DNA of 64,000 nt from Streptacidiphilus fuscans (GCF_015690355.1 NZ_JADPRT010000004.1:62001-126000); one strand, 5' to 3'; positions 1-8,443 are shown, counted from the stretch's first letter. Program-made: numbers and translations. Notes: generated by a model from the letters alone, not told the origin.

Positions 1-105
1 GCGCTGCTCTGGATCGACGGCCCGCTCTCCGGGTGCGGCGCGGAGCAGTTCGAGCAGGTGCTGGGGTCGACCCTGGACGTGCTCGAACGCGGCCTCACCG
101 GGTGA
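1..105 (+). CDS. C-terminal end of a probable TetR-family regulator (partial)
   Basis: Frame 1 is open from the window edge to a TGA at 103-105 and encodes 34 residues beginning ALLWIDGPLSGCG and ending LERGLTG. The amphipathic, Leu/Val-rich tail resembles the last helix of a TetR-type ligand-binding domain, but the DNA-binding part lies outside the window. It converges with the exporter on the other strand and overlaps its 3' end by 11 bp. The family call is inference from this context, plus the palindrome at 1410-1423 upstream of the exporter. Confidence 0.45.
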   Translation, partial: ALLWIDGPLSGCGAEQFEQVLGSTLDVLERGLTG

Positions 106-1360
106 GCGTGTCCTCGGCGGGGTGGTCGGCGACGACACGCACCGGCGCGGCGGCGCGGTCGCGGCCGACCAGCGCCGCGTAGACCGCGACCGCGGCCAGC
201 GCGAAGGTGCAGGCGACGATCGCCATGGGCAGCGCCGTCCCGCTGCCGCCGAGCCCGACCAGCGGCGCCGCGAAGCCCCCGACGCCGTACTGGAGCAGCC
301 CGACCAGCGCCGACGCCGCGCCGATCTGCCCGGCATGGCCGTCCATGGCCCGGGCGGTGCCGTTGGGGCTGATCAGGCCGACGCTGGAGACCAGCGCGAA
401 CAGGCTGACCAGCACCCCGGGCAGCCCGAGCCCGGCCAGTACCGACACCAGCAGACCGATCCCGCCCGCGCCGCTCAGCACCAGCCCGGCCCGCAGCAGC
501 GCCTCGACCGGGAACCTGCGCAGCAGGACGCCGTTGAGCTGCCCCAGCGCCACGATGCCGAGCGCGTTGCCGCCGAAGACGAGGCTGAACGTCTGCGCGT
601 CCAGGCCATAGATGTTCTGGAGCACGAAGGACGAGCCGGATATGTAGGCGAACATCGCCGCGAGCGAGAAGCCGCCGGAGAGCGCGTAACCGACGAAGGC
701 GCGGTCGCGCAGCAGCCCGCGCATCCCGTGCAGGGTCTCGCCCAGGCCGCCGCGACGTCGGCGCTCGGGCGGCAGGGTCTCGCGCAGACCGAAGGCAGCG
801 GCGGCCAGCAGCACGCAGCCGATGACCGACAGCGTCACGAAGATCCCGCGCCAGTCGGTGAACCGCAGCAACTGCCCGCCCAGCAGCGGCGCGAGGATCG
901 GCGCGGTCCCGTTGACCAGCATCAGCGTCGAGAAGAAGCGCGCCGCAGCGGTGCCCTCGTGCAGGTCGCGGACCACGGCGCGGGAGATGACGATGCCGAC
1001 CCCGCCCGCCAGCCCCTGCACGATCCGCAGCGCGGTGAGCATCGCCACCGAGGGCGCCAGCGCGCACAGCACCGACGCGGCGGCGTAGGCGGCGAGCCCG
1101 ATCAGCAGCGGTCGGCGTCGTCCCCAGCTGTCCGCGATGGGCCCGGCGATCAGCTGGCCGAGCGCCAGTCCGATCAGGCAGCTGGTCAGCGTGAGCTGCA
1201 CCGCGCTGTCCGAGACCCGGAAGTCGGCCGCCAGCTGCGGGAGTCCGGGGAGGTACATGTCCAGGCTGAGCGGCCCGAAGGCGGAGAGCGCGCCGAGGAT
1301 CAGCAGCAACCGCAGGCCTGCGGCGCGGCTGGTCGGGGCGGGTGCCTGTGTGGCGTCCAC
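95..1360 (-). CDS. Bcr/CflA-type MFS drug efflux transporter
   Basis: A 421-residue inner-membrane protein with about 12 hydrophobic segments. Residues 28-43 (FGPLSLDMYLPGLPQL) and 73-83 (GPIADSWGRRR, MFS motif A) are hallmarks of the Bcr/CflA branch of the DHA1 drug:proton antiporters, as is the RIVQGLAGG stretch near residue 112. Length is normal for the family. Members export drugs such as bicyclomycin, chloramphenicol or sulfonamides; the substrate here cannot be told from sequence. A perfect palindrome 50 bp upstream of the start suggests repression by a TetR-type protein, possibly the neighbour cut off at the window edge. Confidence 0.88.
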   Translation of the reverse strand: MDATQAPAPTSRAAGLRLLLILGALSAFGPLSLDMYLPGLPQLAADFRVSDSAVQLTLTSCLIGLALGQLIAGPIADSWGRRRPLLIGLAAYAAASVLCALAPSVAMLTALRIVQGLAGGVGIVISRAVVRDLHEGTAAARFFSTLMLVNGTAPILAPLLGGQLLRFTDWRGIFVTLSVIGCVLLAAAAFGLRETLPPERRRRGGLGETLHGMRGLLRDRAFVGYALSGGFSLAAMFAYISGSSFVLQNIYGLDAQTFSLVFGGNALGIVALGQLNGVLLRRFPVEALLRAGLVLSGAGGIGLLVSVLAGLGLPGVLVSLFALVSSVGLISPNGTARAMDGHAGQIGAASALVGLLQYGVGGFAAPLVGLGGSGTALPMAIVACTFALAAVAVYAALVGRDRAAAPVRVVADHPAEDTLTR

Positions 1361-1409
1361 GGGTGCGGCTCCTCGGGGCGGGCTGTGGTCTGCTTACCCG
1401 ACAAGAGTA

Positions 1410-1423
1410 CCTTCCTTGGAAGG
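1410..1423. promoter_or_regulatory. Palindromic operator candidate upstream of the Bcr/CflA exporter
   Basis: CCTTCC-TT-GGAAGG is a perfect 6+6 bp inverted repeat, 50 bp before the exporter's start codon on the minus strand. Its size and position fit a TetR-type operator. Binding is inferred, not shown. Confidence 0.4.
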
Positions 1424-1531
1424 CATCTCCAGGCTGAGGGCGTCCGGGGGAGCGCTGCGCTCGGACGAGGAGCTGACGGTCGGTCAATGTGCCTGCCACC
1501 GCTCGGCAGTGTGTGCACAGAGATAACGGAT

Positions 1532-1550
1532 CGGCAACGAGTCTGGGCCA
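1532..1550 (+). promoter_or_regulatory. Shared upstream element of the phospholipase C genes, copy 1
   Basis: The 19-mer CGGCAACGAGTCTGGGCCA lies 103 bp before the GTG of the first phospholipase gene. It matches 17 of 19 positions in the element upstream of the second phospholipase gene (7606-7624, minus strand), at almost the same distance from the start. The rest of the two upstream regions is much less alike, so this block is probably a promoter or activator site. Confidence 0.45.
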
Positions 1551-1653
1551 GACGTAGGCTGCGCTTCATGCCCCTGTCACTTTGGACGGGGGCTCAGGTC
1601 ACTCGCGCGCTCCATAGTCCCCACGTCGACCCCTCTCCCTCCGGAGGACTCAC

Positions 1654-3714
1654 GTGGCTCCCGTAACTCGTCGAACCTTCCTCGGTTCCGCAGCCGCGCT
1701 CGGCGCGGTGCTCGGACTGGACGCCCTGCCAGGAGTCGCGCCGCGTGCGGCGGCGGCGACCACAGGCACGATCACCGACGTCAAGCACGTCGTCGTGCTG
1801 ATGCAGGAGAACCGCAGCTTCGACCACTACTTCGGCACGCTCCAGGGCGTGCGTGGCTTCGGCGACAAGGCCACCATCCAGCTGTCCGGCGGCCACAGCG
1901 TCTTCAGCCAGCCCAACGGCAGTGCGCGGCAGTACCCGTGGCAGATGAGCACCACGGCTGCGGCCGACGGCAAGACCCCTGAGCAACTGGCGCAGTGCGA
2001 CGGCTCGTTGGACCACTCGTGGTCGACGCAGCACTCCGCGTGGAACAACGGCAAGATGGACTCGTGGGTCTCCGCCAAGGGCACCGACCGCACGCTGGGC
2101 TACCTGTCCCGCTCGGACATCCCGTTCCACTACGCGCTGGCGGACAACTACACCATCTGCGACGCGTACCACTGCTCGATCCTGTCGGCGACGGGCCCGA
2201 ACCGCACCTACCTGTGGTCCGGCATGATCGACCCCTCCGGTTCGGCCGGGGGCCCGGCGTACGACGGCGGCTCCGAGTCGGGCCTGTCGTGGCAGACCTA
2301 CGCCGAGGCGCTGGAGAACGCGGGCGTCAGCTGGAAGGTCTACCAGAACGCCAACGACAACTACGGCGACAACGGCCTGGCGTACTTCAAGCAGTTCGCC
2401 AACGCCTCGACCGGCAGCGACCTCTACACCAAGGGCATGGCCTCGGTCCCGTCCGTCACCGGCTCGACGCCGGACGACATCGCCGCCGCCATCAAGGCCG
2501 ACGCCCAGGCCGGGACGCTGCCGCAGGTGAGCTGGGTCGTCGCCAACCAGGCCTTCTCCGAGCACCCCGACTGCCCGCCCAACGACGGCGCGCACTTCCT
2601 CAACCTGGTGATCCAGGCGCTGGCCGCCGACGAGACCACCTTCGACTCGACCGTTCTCTTCCTCAACTACGACGAGAACGACGGCTTCTTCGACCACGTC
2701 CCGCCGCCCGCCGCGCCGTCGGGCACCTCCGGCGAGTTCTACTCCGGCACCAACATCGGCCTCGGCTTCCGCGTCCCGATGCTGATCGTCTCCCCGTGGA
2801 CCCGCGGCGGCTGGGTCGACTCGCAGGTCTACGACCACACCAGCGTCATCCAGTTCCTGGAGACCTGGACGGCGGCGCTGGGCACCCCCGCCACCTGCTC
2901 CAACATCTCCGCCTGGCGCCGCCAGGTCTGCGGCGACCTCACCGGCGCCTTCGACTTCGCCAACCCCGTCTACGGCGCGCCGTCGCTGCCCAGCACCAGC
3001 GCGGTCTTCGGCCAGGCTAACTGCGACCCGCTGCCCAACCCGGCCCCGACCAACAACGCGCTGCCGGCGCAGGAGTCCGGCACCCGGTCCGCCCGCGCGC
3101 TGCCCTACCAGCCGAACGCTTGGGTCGACCACATCGAGTTCGACTCGGGCGGCAAGACGCTGGTCTGGATCCGGATGGCCAACCAGGGCGCGCAGGCCAC
3201 CAGTTACGCGCACTACTCCATCTACGCCAACGCCTACCGCACCGGCGGACCGTGGCAGTACACCGTCGCGCCCTACGCCAACGGCACCGACGGCACGACG
3301 ATCGACTACTTCAACGTCGGCACCAACTACGGCAGCGGCAAGTACGACCTCACCTGCGTCGGCCCCAACCGCTTCCTGCGCCGCTTCACCGGCAACACCA
3401 CCGCCGCGGGCAAGAGCTGCGAGGCCACGACGACCTACGCGACCGCGCCGGACACCGGCAAGGAGGCGCTCTACGTCCACATGAGCAACACCGGGACGAG
3501 CGCCGTCACCTTCACCGTCACGTCGAACAACTACCGCACCGACGGCCCGTGGACCTACCAGGTCGCGGCCGGGCAGACCACGTCGGACTACTTCAACGCG
3601 GTCGCCAACCAGGGCGGCTGGTACGACTTCACGGTCACCGTCAGCAGCGACTCCAGCTGGAGCCGCCGCGTCACCGGCCACATCGAGACCGGCGCGGCCA
3701 GCGTCACCGGCTGA
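1654..3714 (+). CDS. Tat-exported phospholipase C, acid-phosphatase superfamily (copy 1)
   Basis: A 686-residue secreted enzyme of the non-haemolytic phosphocholine-preferring phospholipase C family (PlcN/AcpA fold), which cleaves the headgroup phosphate ester of phospholipids outside the cell. The N-terminus has a twin-arginine signal (TRRTFLG at residues 5-11, hydrophobic stretch, small residues near 31-35). The catalytic core starts with HVVVLMQENRSFDHYFGT (residues 45-62), typical of the family, and continues with further Asp/His motifs (SEHPDCPP, DENDGFFDHVPPP). After about residue 490 come two repeats of the bacterial PLC C-terminal domain (DUF756), each with a GPWxYxVAxG(/Y) strand. 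The start is GTG with GGAGGA 5 bp upstream. A paralogue of about 80-85% identity by eye lies 3.8 kb away in the opposite orientation. The preferred lipid is not known. Confidence 0.9.
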   Translation: MAPVTRRTFLGSAAALGAVLGLDALPGVAPRAAAATTGTITDVKHVVVLMQENRSFDHYFGTLQGVRGFGDKATIQLSGGHSVFSQPNGSARQYPWQMSTTAAADGKTPEQLAQCDGSLDHSWSTQHSAWNNGKMDSWVSAKGTDRTLGYLSRSDIPFHYALADNYTICDAYHCSILSATGPNRTYLWSGMIDPSGSAGGPAYDGGSESGLSWQTYAEALENAGVSWKVYQNANDNYGDNGLAYFKQFANASTGSDLYTKGMASVPSVTGSTPDDIAAAIKADAQAGTLPQVSWVVANQAFSEHPDCPPNDGAHFLNLVIQALAADETTFDSTVLFLNYDENDGFFDHVPPPAAPSGTSGEFYSGTNIGLGFRVPMLIVSPWTRGGWVDSQVYDHTSVIQFLETWTAALGTPATCSNISAWRRQVCGDLTGAFDFANPVYGAPSLPSTSAVFGQANCDPLPNPAPTNNALPAQESGTRSARALPYQPNAWVDHIEFDSGGKTLVWIRMANQGAQATSYAHYSIYANAYRTGGPWQYTVAPYANGTDGTTIDYFNVGTNYGSGKYDLTCVGPNRFLRRFTGNTTAAGKSCEATTTYATAPDTGKEALYVHMSNTGTSAVTFTVTSNNYRTDGPWTYQVAAGQTTSDYFNAVANQGGWYDFTVTVSSDSSWSRRVTGHIETGAASVTG

Positions 3715-3756
3715 TCCGACGGCCGACCGGGTGGCTGATCCGACGGCCGACCGGGT
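3709..3756 (+). repeat. Two perfect 24-bp tandem repeats at the 3' end of the phospholipase gene
   Basis: Two identical 24-bp units (3709-3732 and 3733-3756) are followed by a diverged third start at 3757. The first unit includes the stop codon of the phospholipase gene. Each unit has a TGA in the reading frame of the gene, so the repeat may be a remnant of slippage and not coding. Confidence 0.7.
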
Positions 3757-3766
3757 GGCTGACCCG

Positions 3767-3794
3767 ACGGTGGATCCACGGGCCGATCCACCGT
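3767..3794. terminator. Bidirectional terminator hairpin between convergent genes
   Basis: ACGGTGGATC and GATCCACCGT form a perfect 10-bp stem around an 8-nt loop. It sits between the convergent phospholipase and MFS genes and touches the last base of the MFS stop codon. There is no long U-tract, as is common in Streptomyces terminators. Confidence 0.6.
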
Positions 3795-5311
3795 CAGGTC
3801 CCGTGCCGGGGCGGGGCGTCCAGGCCGCAGCTGTGCTGCGGCTCGGGCTGCTCCGCCCCGGTGGCGGCGCGGGCCGGGTTGCGGATCATCGCGGCGGCCA
3901 GCACGCCGCTCAGCACGCACAGCGAGGCCGAGACCAGCGAGGCCTTGTGGAAGCCGGACGAGAACGTGGCCGGGTGCAGATAGGCGTCGCCGGTGATCCC
4001 GGCGACGGCCGGCAGCACCGCGACCGCGACCAGTGACGCGGCGCGCGCCACGTCGTTGTTGACCGCCGACGCCATGCCCGCGTGCTGCGCGGGCGCGGAG
4101 GAGAGCGCGGTCGACGTCAGCGGCGCCACCACCGTCGCCAGGCCGAAGCCGAGGACCAGCACGGCCGGCAGCACCTCGGCCCAGTACGTCCCCGAGCCCG
4201 TGATGCGGACCATCATCGCGATGCCCACGCCGACCAGGCACGGTCCCACGCTCATCTGCAGTCGTGGCCCGATCCGCCCGGCCAGCGCGCCCGAGCGGGC
4301 CGAGAGCGTCAGCATGATCAGCGTCAGCGGCAGCAGCGAGACCCCGGCCTCCAGCGCCGTGTAGCCGGAGACCTGCTGCAACTGGATCGGCAGCAGGAAG
4401 AGCACGCCGCCGAGCGCCCCGTACATCACGAAGGTCACCACGTTGGTCGCGGTGAACTGGCGCGAGGAGAAGAGCGAGAGCGGCAGCATCGGCGCGGGCG
4501 TGCGGCCCTCCCACCAGATGAACGCCGCCAGCAGCAGCACCCCGCCGAACAGCGAGGTGAGCACGGCCGGGCTCCCGAAGCCGCTGGACGGCCCCTCGAT
4601 CAGCCCGTAGGTGACGCCGACCAGGCCGAGCGTGATCAGCGCCCCGCCGGTCACGTCGATCCGCGAGCCGCGCGTCGCCGGGTCGCGGGACTCCGGGACA
4701 TGGCGCAGCGCCACCGCCACCACGGCGACGGCGAGCGGCAGGTTGATCGCGAAGATCAGCCGCCAGGACACCGCCTGCACCAGCCAGCCGCCGAGGAAAG
4801 GTCCGATGGCGGTGGCGACCCCGCTCAGCCCGGACCACGCGCCGATGGCCCGGCCCCGGTCCTCGGGGACGAACGAGGCCTCGATGATCGCCAGACTGCC
4901 GGGCGTCAGCAGCGCCGCGCCGACGCCCTGCAGCGCGCGCGAGGCGATCAGCACCGACACGTTCGGGGCCAGTCCGCAGAGCAGCGAGGCGCAGGCGAAC
5001 CAGATCACGCCGATCACGAAGAACCGCTTGCGCCCGTAGCGGTCGCCGAGCGAGCCGGCGACCAGCAACAGGCCTGCCAGGGTGAGGGTGTAGGCCGTGA
5101 CCACCCACTGGAGCCCGGCCAAGCCGACGCCGAAGTCCCGCCCGATCGCGGGCAGGGCGATGCCGACTACGGTGGCGTCGATGGACGCCAGCGCGGAGCC
5201 CATCACGGTGGCCGCCAGCACCCACCGGCCGGGGCCGGTGGAGAACCGCAGCGCGGGTGCGGCGTTGTCAGCGGGTTGCGCCGGCGGCGATGCCGGGGAA
5301 GGCGTGCCCAT
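3794..5311 (-). CDS. DHA2-type MFS exporter (EmrB/QacA-like, probably 14 membrane segments)
   Basis: A 505-residue membrane transporter. The N-terminal helix GSALASIDATVVGIALPAIGRDF and the following WVVTAYTLTLAGLLLVAGSLGDRYGRKRFF block are the motif D1/motif A pattern of the DHA2 drug:proton antiporters; further on, LQGVGAALLTPGSLAII and GPFLGGWLV (motif C-like) are present. The start ATG at 5311 is chosen because upstream in-frame sequence reads into the unrelated phospholipase region. The gene sits between two phospholipase C paralogues; that location is the only hint of a linked role, for example export of a lipid-derived or toxic compound, and this is speculative. Confidence 0.88.
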   Translation of the reverse strand: MGTPSPASPPAQPADNAAPALRFSTGPGRWVLAATVMGSALASIDATVVGIALPAIGRDFGVGLAGLQWVVTAYTLTLAGLLLVAGSLGDRYGRKRFFVIGVIWFACASLLCGLAPNVSVLIASRALQGVGAALLTPGSLAIIEASFVPEDRGRAIGAWSGLSGVATAIGPFLGGWLVQAVSWRLIFAINLPLAVAVVAVALRHVPESRDPATRGSRIDVTGGALITLGLVGVTYGLIEGPSSGFGSPAVLTSLFGGVLLLAAFIWWEGRTPAPMLPLSLFSSRQFTATNVVTFVMYGALGGVLFLLPIQLQQVSGYTALEAGVSLLPLTLIMLTLSARSGALAGRIGPRLQMSVGPCLVGVGIAMMVRITGSGTYWAEVLPAVLVLGFGLATVVAPLTSTALSSAPAQHAGMASAVNNDVARAASLVAVAVLPAVAGITGDAYLHPATFSSGFHKASLVSASLCVLSGVLAAAMIRNPARAATGAEQPEPQHSCGLDAPPRHGT

Positions 5312-5439
5312 GATCGCAGCGTAGCCCGCCGGGCCCGTCGGACCCGGCGGATTCCGCGAGTTTCGCGCTGGAGGTATAGCGCTTCGGCTCAGCCGGTGGT
5401 GCCGGCCGAGCCTCGGCTCAGCCGGCGGCGGCAGCCGCG

Positions 5440-7497
5440 TCAGCCGGTGATGCTGGCCGCGCCGGTCTCGATGTGGCCCATGGCCCGGCGGCTCCAACTG
5501 GAGTCGGCGTCGACCGTGACCGTGAAGTCGTACCAGCCGTTGGCGATCGTCTCGGCGTTGAAGAAGTCCGAGACCGTCGCGCCCGGCGCGACCTGGTAGG
5601 TCCAGGTGCCGCCGCGGTAGTAGTTCGAGGTGATGGTGTAGGTGACCGTGCTGCTGCCGGTGTTGGTCATGTCGAACCAGACGGCGGCCTTGCCGGTGTC
5701 CGGCGCCGCGGCGTAGCGGGTCGTCGCCTCGCAACCCTTGGCCGCGCCGTTGGCGTTGCCGGTGAAGCGGCGCAGGAAGCGGTTCGGGCCGACGCAGGAC
5801 AGGTCGTAGTCGCCGTTGCCGTAGTTGGCGCCGACGTTGTAGAAGTCCCGGGTGCTGCCGTCGGCGCCGTTGGCGTAGGGCGCGACGGTGTACTGCCACG
5901 GTCCGCCGCTGCGGAAGGCGTTGGCGTAGACCGCGTAGTGGGCGTACGCGGTGGCCTCCTGGCCCTGGTTGGCCATGGTGATCCAGACCTGGACCTGGCC
6001 GTTGGCGCCGTAGGTGACGCTGTCGATCCACGCGTTGGGCTGGTAGGGCAGCGCGCGGGCGGGGCGGGTGCCGGACTCCTGCGTGGGCATGGAGTTGGTG
6101 CCGGGAGCCGGGTTGATCTGCAGGTTGGCCGTGGCCTGGCTGATGGTGGCGCTGGTGTCGGGCAGGGAGGGCAGGCCGTAGACGGGGTTGGCGAAGTCGA
6201 AGGCGCCGGTGAGGTCGCCGCAGACCTGGCGGCGCCAGGCAGAGATGTTGGAGCAGGTGGCGGGGGTGCCGAGCGCTGCGGTCCAGGTCTCCAGGAACTG
6301 GATGACGCTGGTGTGGTCGTAGACCTGGGAGTCGACCCAGCCGCCGCGGGTCCACGGGGAGACGATGACCATCGGGACGCGGAAGCCGAGGCCGATGTTG
6401 GTGCCGGAGTAGAACTCGCCGGAGGTACCGGAGGGTGCGGCGGGCGGCGGGACGTGGTCGAAGAAGCCGTCGTTCTCGTCGTAGTTGAGGAAGAGAACGG
6501 TCGAGTTGAAGGTGTCCTGGTCGGCGGCGAGCGCCTGGATCACCAGGTTCACGAAGTGCGCGCCGTTCTCCGGCGGACCGTCCGGGTGCTCGGAGAAGAG
6601 CTGGTTGGAGACCACCCAGGAGACCTGCGGCAGGGTGCCCGCGAGCGCGTCGGCCTTGATGGCGGCGGCGATGTCGTCCGGCGTCGATCCGGTGCTCGGC
6701 ACCGAGCCCATGCCCTGCGTGGCCAGCGGGCTCGAACTCGGTGCGCTGGTGAACTGCTTGAAGTAGGCGAGGGCGTTGTCGCCGAAGTTGTCACTGGCGT
6801 TCTGGTAGACCTTCCAGCTGACGCCCGCGTTCTGAAGCGCCTCGGCGTAGGTCTGCCAGGACAGGCCGGACTCGGAGCCGCCGTCGTAGGCCGGGCCGCC
6901 CGCGGTGCCGGAGGGGTCGATCATGCCGGACCACAGGTAGGTCCGGTTCGGGCCCGTCGCCGACAGGATCGAGCAGTGGTAGGCGTCGCAGATGGTGTAG
7001 TTGTCCGCCAGCGCGTAGTGGAACGGGATGTCGGACCGGGTCATGAAGCCCATGGTCCGGTTGGAGCCCTTGGCCGAGATCCAGGAGTCCATCTTGCCGT
7101 TGTTCCAGGCGGAGTGCTGCGTCGACCAGGAGTGGTCCAACGAGCCGTCGCACTGGGCGAGTTGCTCCTTGCTCACGCCCCACCACCAGGTGGAGGTGTC
7201 GCTCAGCTGCCACGGGTACTGCCGGCCGCTGCCGTTGGGCTGGTTGAAGACGCTGTTGCCGCCGGAGATCTGGATGGCCGAGCGGTCGTCGAAGCCGCGC
7301 ACGCCCTGCAGGGTGCCGAAGTAGTGGTCGAAGCTGCGGTTCTCCTGCATCAGCACGACGACGTGCTTGACGTCGGTGATGGTGCCTGTGGTCGCGGCTT
7401 CCGCGCGGGACGCGGTGCCGGGCAGGGCGTCCAGCCCCAGCACCGCGCCGAGCGCGGCTGCGGATCCGAGGAACGTACGACGGGTGACGGGCGCCAC
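5440..7497 (-). CDS. Tat-exported phospholipase C (copy 2)
   Basis: A 685-residue paralogue of the gene at 1654, with the same architecture: VAPVTRRTFLG Tat signal, the HVVVLMQENRSFDHYFGT catalytic motif, DENDGFFDHVPPP, and two C-terminal DUF756-like repeats. Differences cluster after the first 120 residues and in the C-terminal repeats; long stretches of the catalytic core are identical even at DNA level. The start is GTG at 7497, with GGAGG just upstream on the minus strand; in-frame codons further upstream (to 7560) have no ribosome-binding site and no counterpart in the paralogue. An element shared with the paralogue lies about 108 bp upstream. Confidence 0.9.
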   Translation of the reverse strand: MAPVTRRTFLGSAAALGAVLGLDALPGTASRAEAATTGTITDVKHVVVLMQENRSFDHYFGTLQGVRGFDDRSAIQISGGNSVFNQPNGSGRQYPWQLSDTSTWWWGVSKEQLAQCDGSLDHSWSTQHSAWNNGKMDSWISAKGSNRTMGFMTRSDIPFHYALADNYTICDAYHCSILSATGPNRTYLWSGMIDPSGTAGGPAYDGGSESGLSWQTYAEALQNAGVSWKVYQNASDNFGDNALAYFKQFTSAPSSSPLATQGMGSVPSTGSTPDDIAAAIKADALAGTLPQVSWVVSNQLFSEHPDGPPENGAHFVNLVIQALAADQDTFNSTVLFLNYDENDGFFDHVPPPAAPSGTSGEFYSGTNIGLGFRVPMVIVSPWTRGGWVDSQVYDHTSVIQFLETWTAALGTPATCSNISAWRRQVCGDLTGAFDFANPVYGLPSLPDTSATISQATANLQINPAPGTNSMPTQESGTRPARALPYQPNAWIDSVTYGANGQVQVWITMANQGQEATAYAHYAVYANAFRSGGPWQYTVAPYANGADGSTRDFYNVGANYGNGDYDLSCVGPNRFLRRFTGNANGAAKGCEATTRYAAAPDTGKAAVWFDMTNTGSSTVTYTITSNYYRGGTWTYQVAPGATVSDFFNAETIANGWYDFTVTVDADSSWSRRAMGHIETGAASITG

Positions 7498-7605
7498 GGG
7501 AGGCCTCCGGAACGAGAGATGCAAACCGACGCCGAGGAGGATCCAGCGCTCGGATGTCAACTGGCGGGTAACAAAGTGGCAGGCCGGTGAATCAAAGCGA
7601 ACGGT

Positions 7606-7624
7606 TGGACCAGACTCGTTACCG
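7606..7624 (-). promoter_or_regulatory. Shared upstream element of the phospholipase C genes, copy 2
   Basis: On the minus strand this reads CGGTAACGAGTCTGGTCCA, 17/19 identical to the element at 1532-1550 and at the same distance from the start codon (about 108 versus 103 bp). GTTC half-sites just upstream (GTTCATCACT, GTTCGGTAACG) faintly recall the phosphate-regulon PHO box, but spacing is off by one and they are absent upstream of copy 1. Confidence 0.45.
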
Positions 7625-7897
7625 AACAGTGATGAACCTGCGCGCAGGCGCTCGGATCGGGCCGTGCGAGGGGCCTCGGGCGACTGCGTTGCGTGACCTC
7701 GGACGGCCCGGAACCGGATCCGACACCCTTTCAGCAGACAATCAGCCTTCGTTCAGACTTTTTTGAGGCGGCCAGCGAATCCCCAGGTCGGAGGGGCTGA
7801 CGATGGGTCTGTTCCGGGTTCTGCTGCGTCCGAAAGCGGGACCTTGATCGTCCATCACGGTGACGGACCAGTCGCTCAGCGCGACATTCGACGAACC

Positions 7898-7912
7898 ATC
7901 AGATTTTCTGAT
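7898..7912. promoter_or_regulatory. Palindrome upstream of the secreted surface protein gene (distal)
   Basis: ATCAGA-TTT-TCTGAT is a perfect inverted repeat in an AT-rich patch about 80 bp before the start at 7991. It may be an operator or lie near the promoter; the binding protein is unknown. Confidence 0.35.
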
Positions 7913-7941
7913 TATGCGGCGCGGGTCTTCCGGCCCGTTCG

Positions 7942-7962
7942 CACGGTGCACAGTGCACCGTG
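7942..7962. promoter_or_regulatory. 21-bp perfect palindrome in the 5' region of the surface protein gene
   Basis: Arms CACGGTGCAC and GTGCACCGTG (10 bp each, one central A) end 28 bp before the start codon and 14 bp before the GGAGG ribosome-binding site. It can act as a DNA operator or as an mRNA hairpin. Confidence 0.45.
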
Positions 7963-7990
7963 GCCGCACCGTCTCGGAGGTCCATCAAAA

Positions 7991-8404
7991 ATGCGTTCTG
8001 TTCGCGTTCTCGCCGCGGCCGGTCTGACGGCCGGTCTGGTCGCGCTGCCCGTCTCCTCTGCCTTCGCCGCCACCACCACGGCGCCGGCGCACCACCACCC
8101 CGCCGCGGCCTGCATCAAGGCCGTCAAGGAGCTCGACAAGGCGAAGGACGACCTGAAGAAGGCCCTCAAGTCCGACAAGGACTGGGCCATTGCCAAGGCC
8201 AAGCGGGAGGTCGCCCGCGCCTGGGACCGCGTCGAGGACGCCTGCTGCCTGGGCCACCGCGACCACCGCGGTCACGTCGAGGCCGGTCTCGGTGGCACCC
8301 AGAGTGGCACCGACAACGGTGCCCTGGCGGGCGGCGCCGCTGCCGTGGCCGCGGCCGGCGTGGGTGGCACGGCGCTGCTGCGCCGTCGCAACCTCGGCCG
8401 CTGA
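7991..8404 (+). CDS. Small secreted cell-surface protein, candidate substrate of the adjacent sortase
   Basis: A 137-residue protein with a clear Sec signal peptide (residues 1-26, ending SSAFA-A), a His/Pro-rich patch, then a charged helical region (about 38-80, KAVKELDKAKDDLKKAL) containing CC at its end. The tail is GHVEAGLGG, a short linker, a hydrophobic segment (about 113-130) and a final RRRNLGR. Hydrophobic helix plus Arg tail is the layout of a sortase substrate, but there is no LPXTG or LAXTG; AGLGG stands at the place of the sorting motif. The sortase gene follows 221 bp downstream on the same strand. A GGAGG site precedes the ATG. Function beyond surface display is unknown. Confidence 0.78.
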   Translation: MRSVRVLAAAGLTAGLVALPVSSAFAATTTAPAHHHPAAACIKAVKELDKAKDDLKKALKSDKDWAIAKAKREVARAWDRVEDACCLGHRDHRGHVEAGLGGTQSGTDNGALAGGAAAVAAAGVGGTALLRRRNLGR

Positions 8405-8443
8405 AGTCACTGCGATAGCAGTTCCTGAAGGTGCAGTTTGCTT

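Noticed and set aside
122..1666. Long open frames opposite or across genes of this window, for example 122-1666, 1594-3681, 5473-7590, 32460-35984 and 56598-59648
   Set aside because: They lie antisense or out of frame to well-supported genes, have Arg/Gly/Ala-rich sequences without any domain, and result from high GC at third codon positions.
7585..7640. PHO box upstream of phospholipase copy 2
   Set aside because: GTTC half-sites are spaced 10 and not 11 bp, the second is weak, and copy 1 has no such half-sites. Kept only as a side remark.
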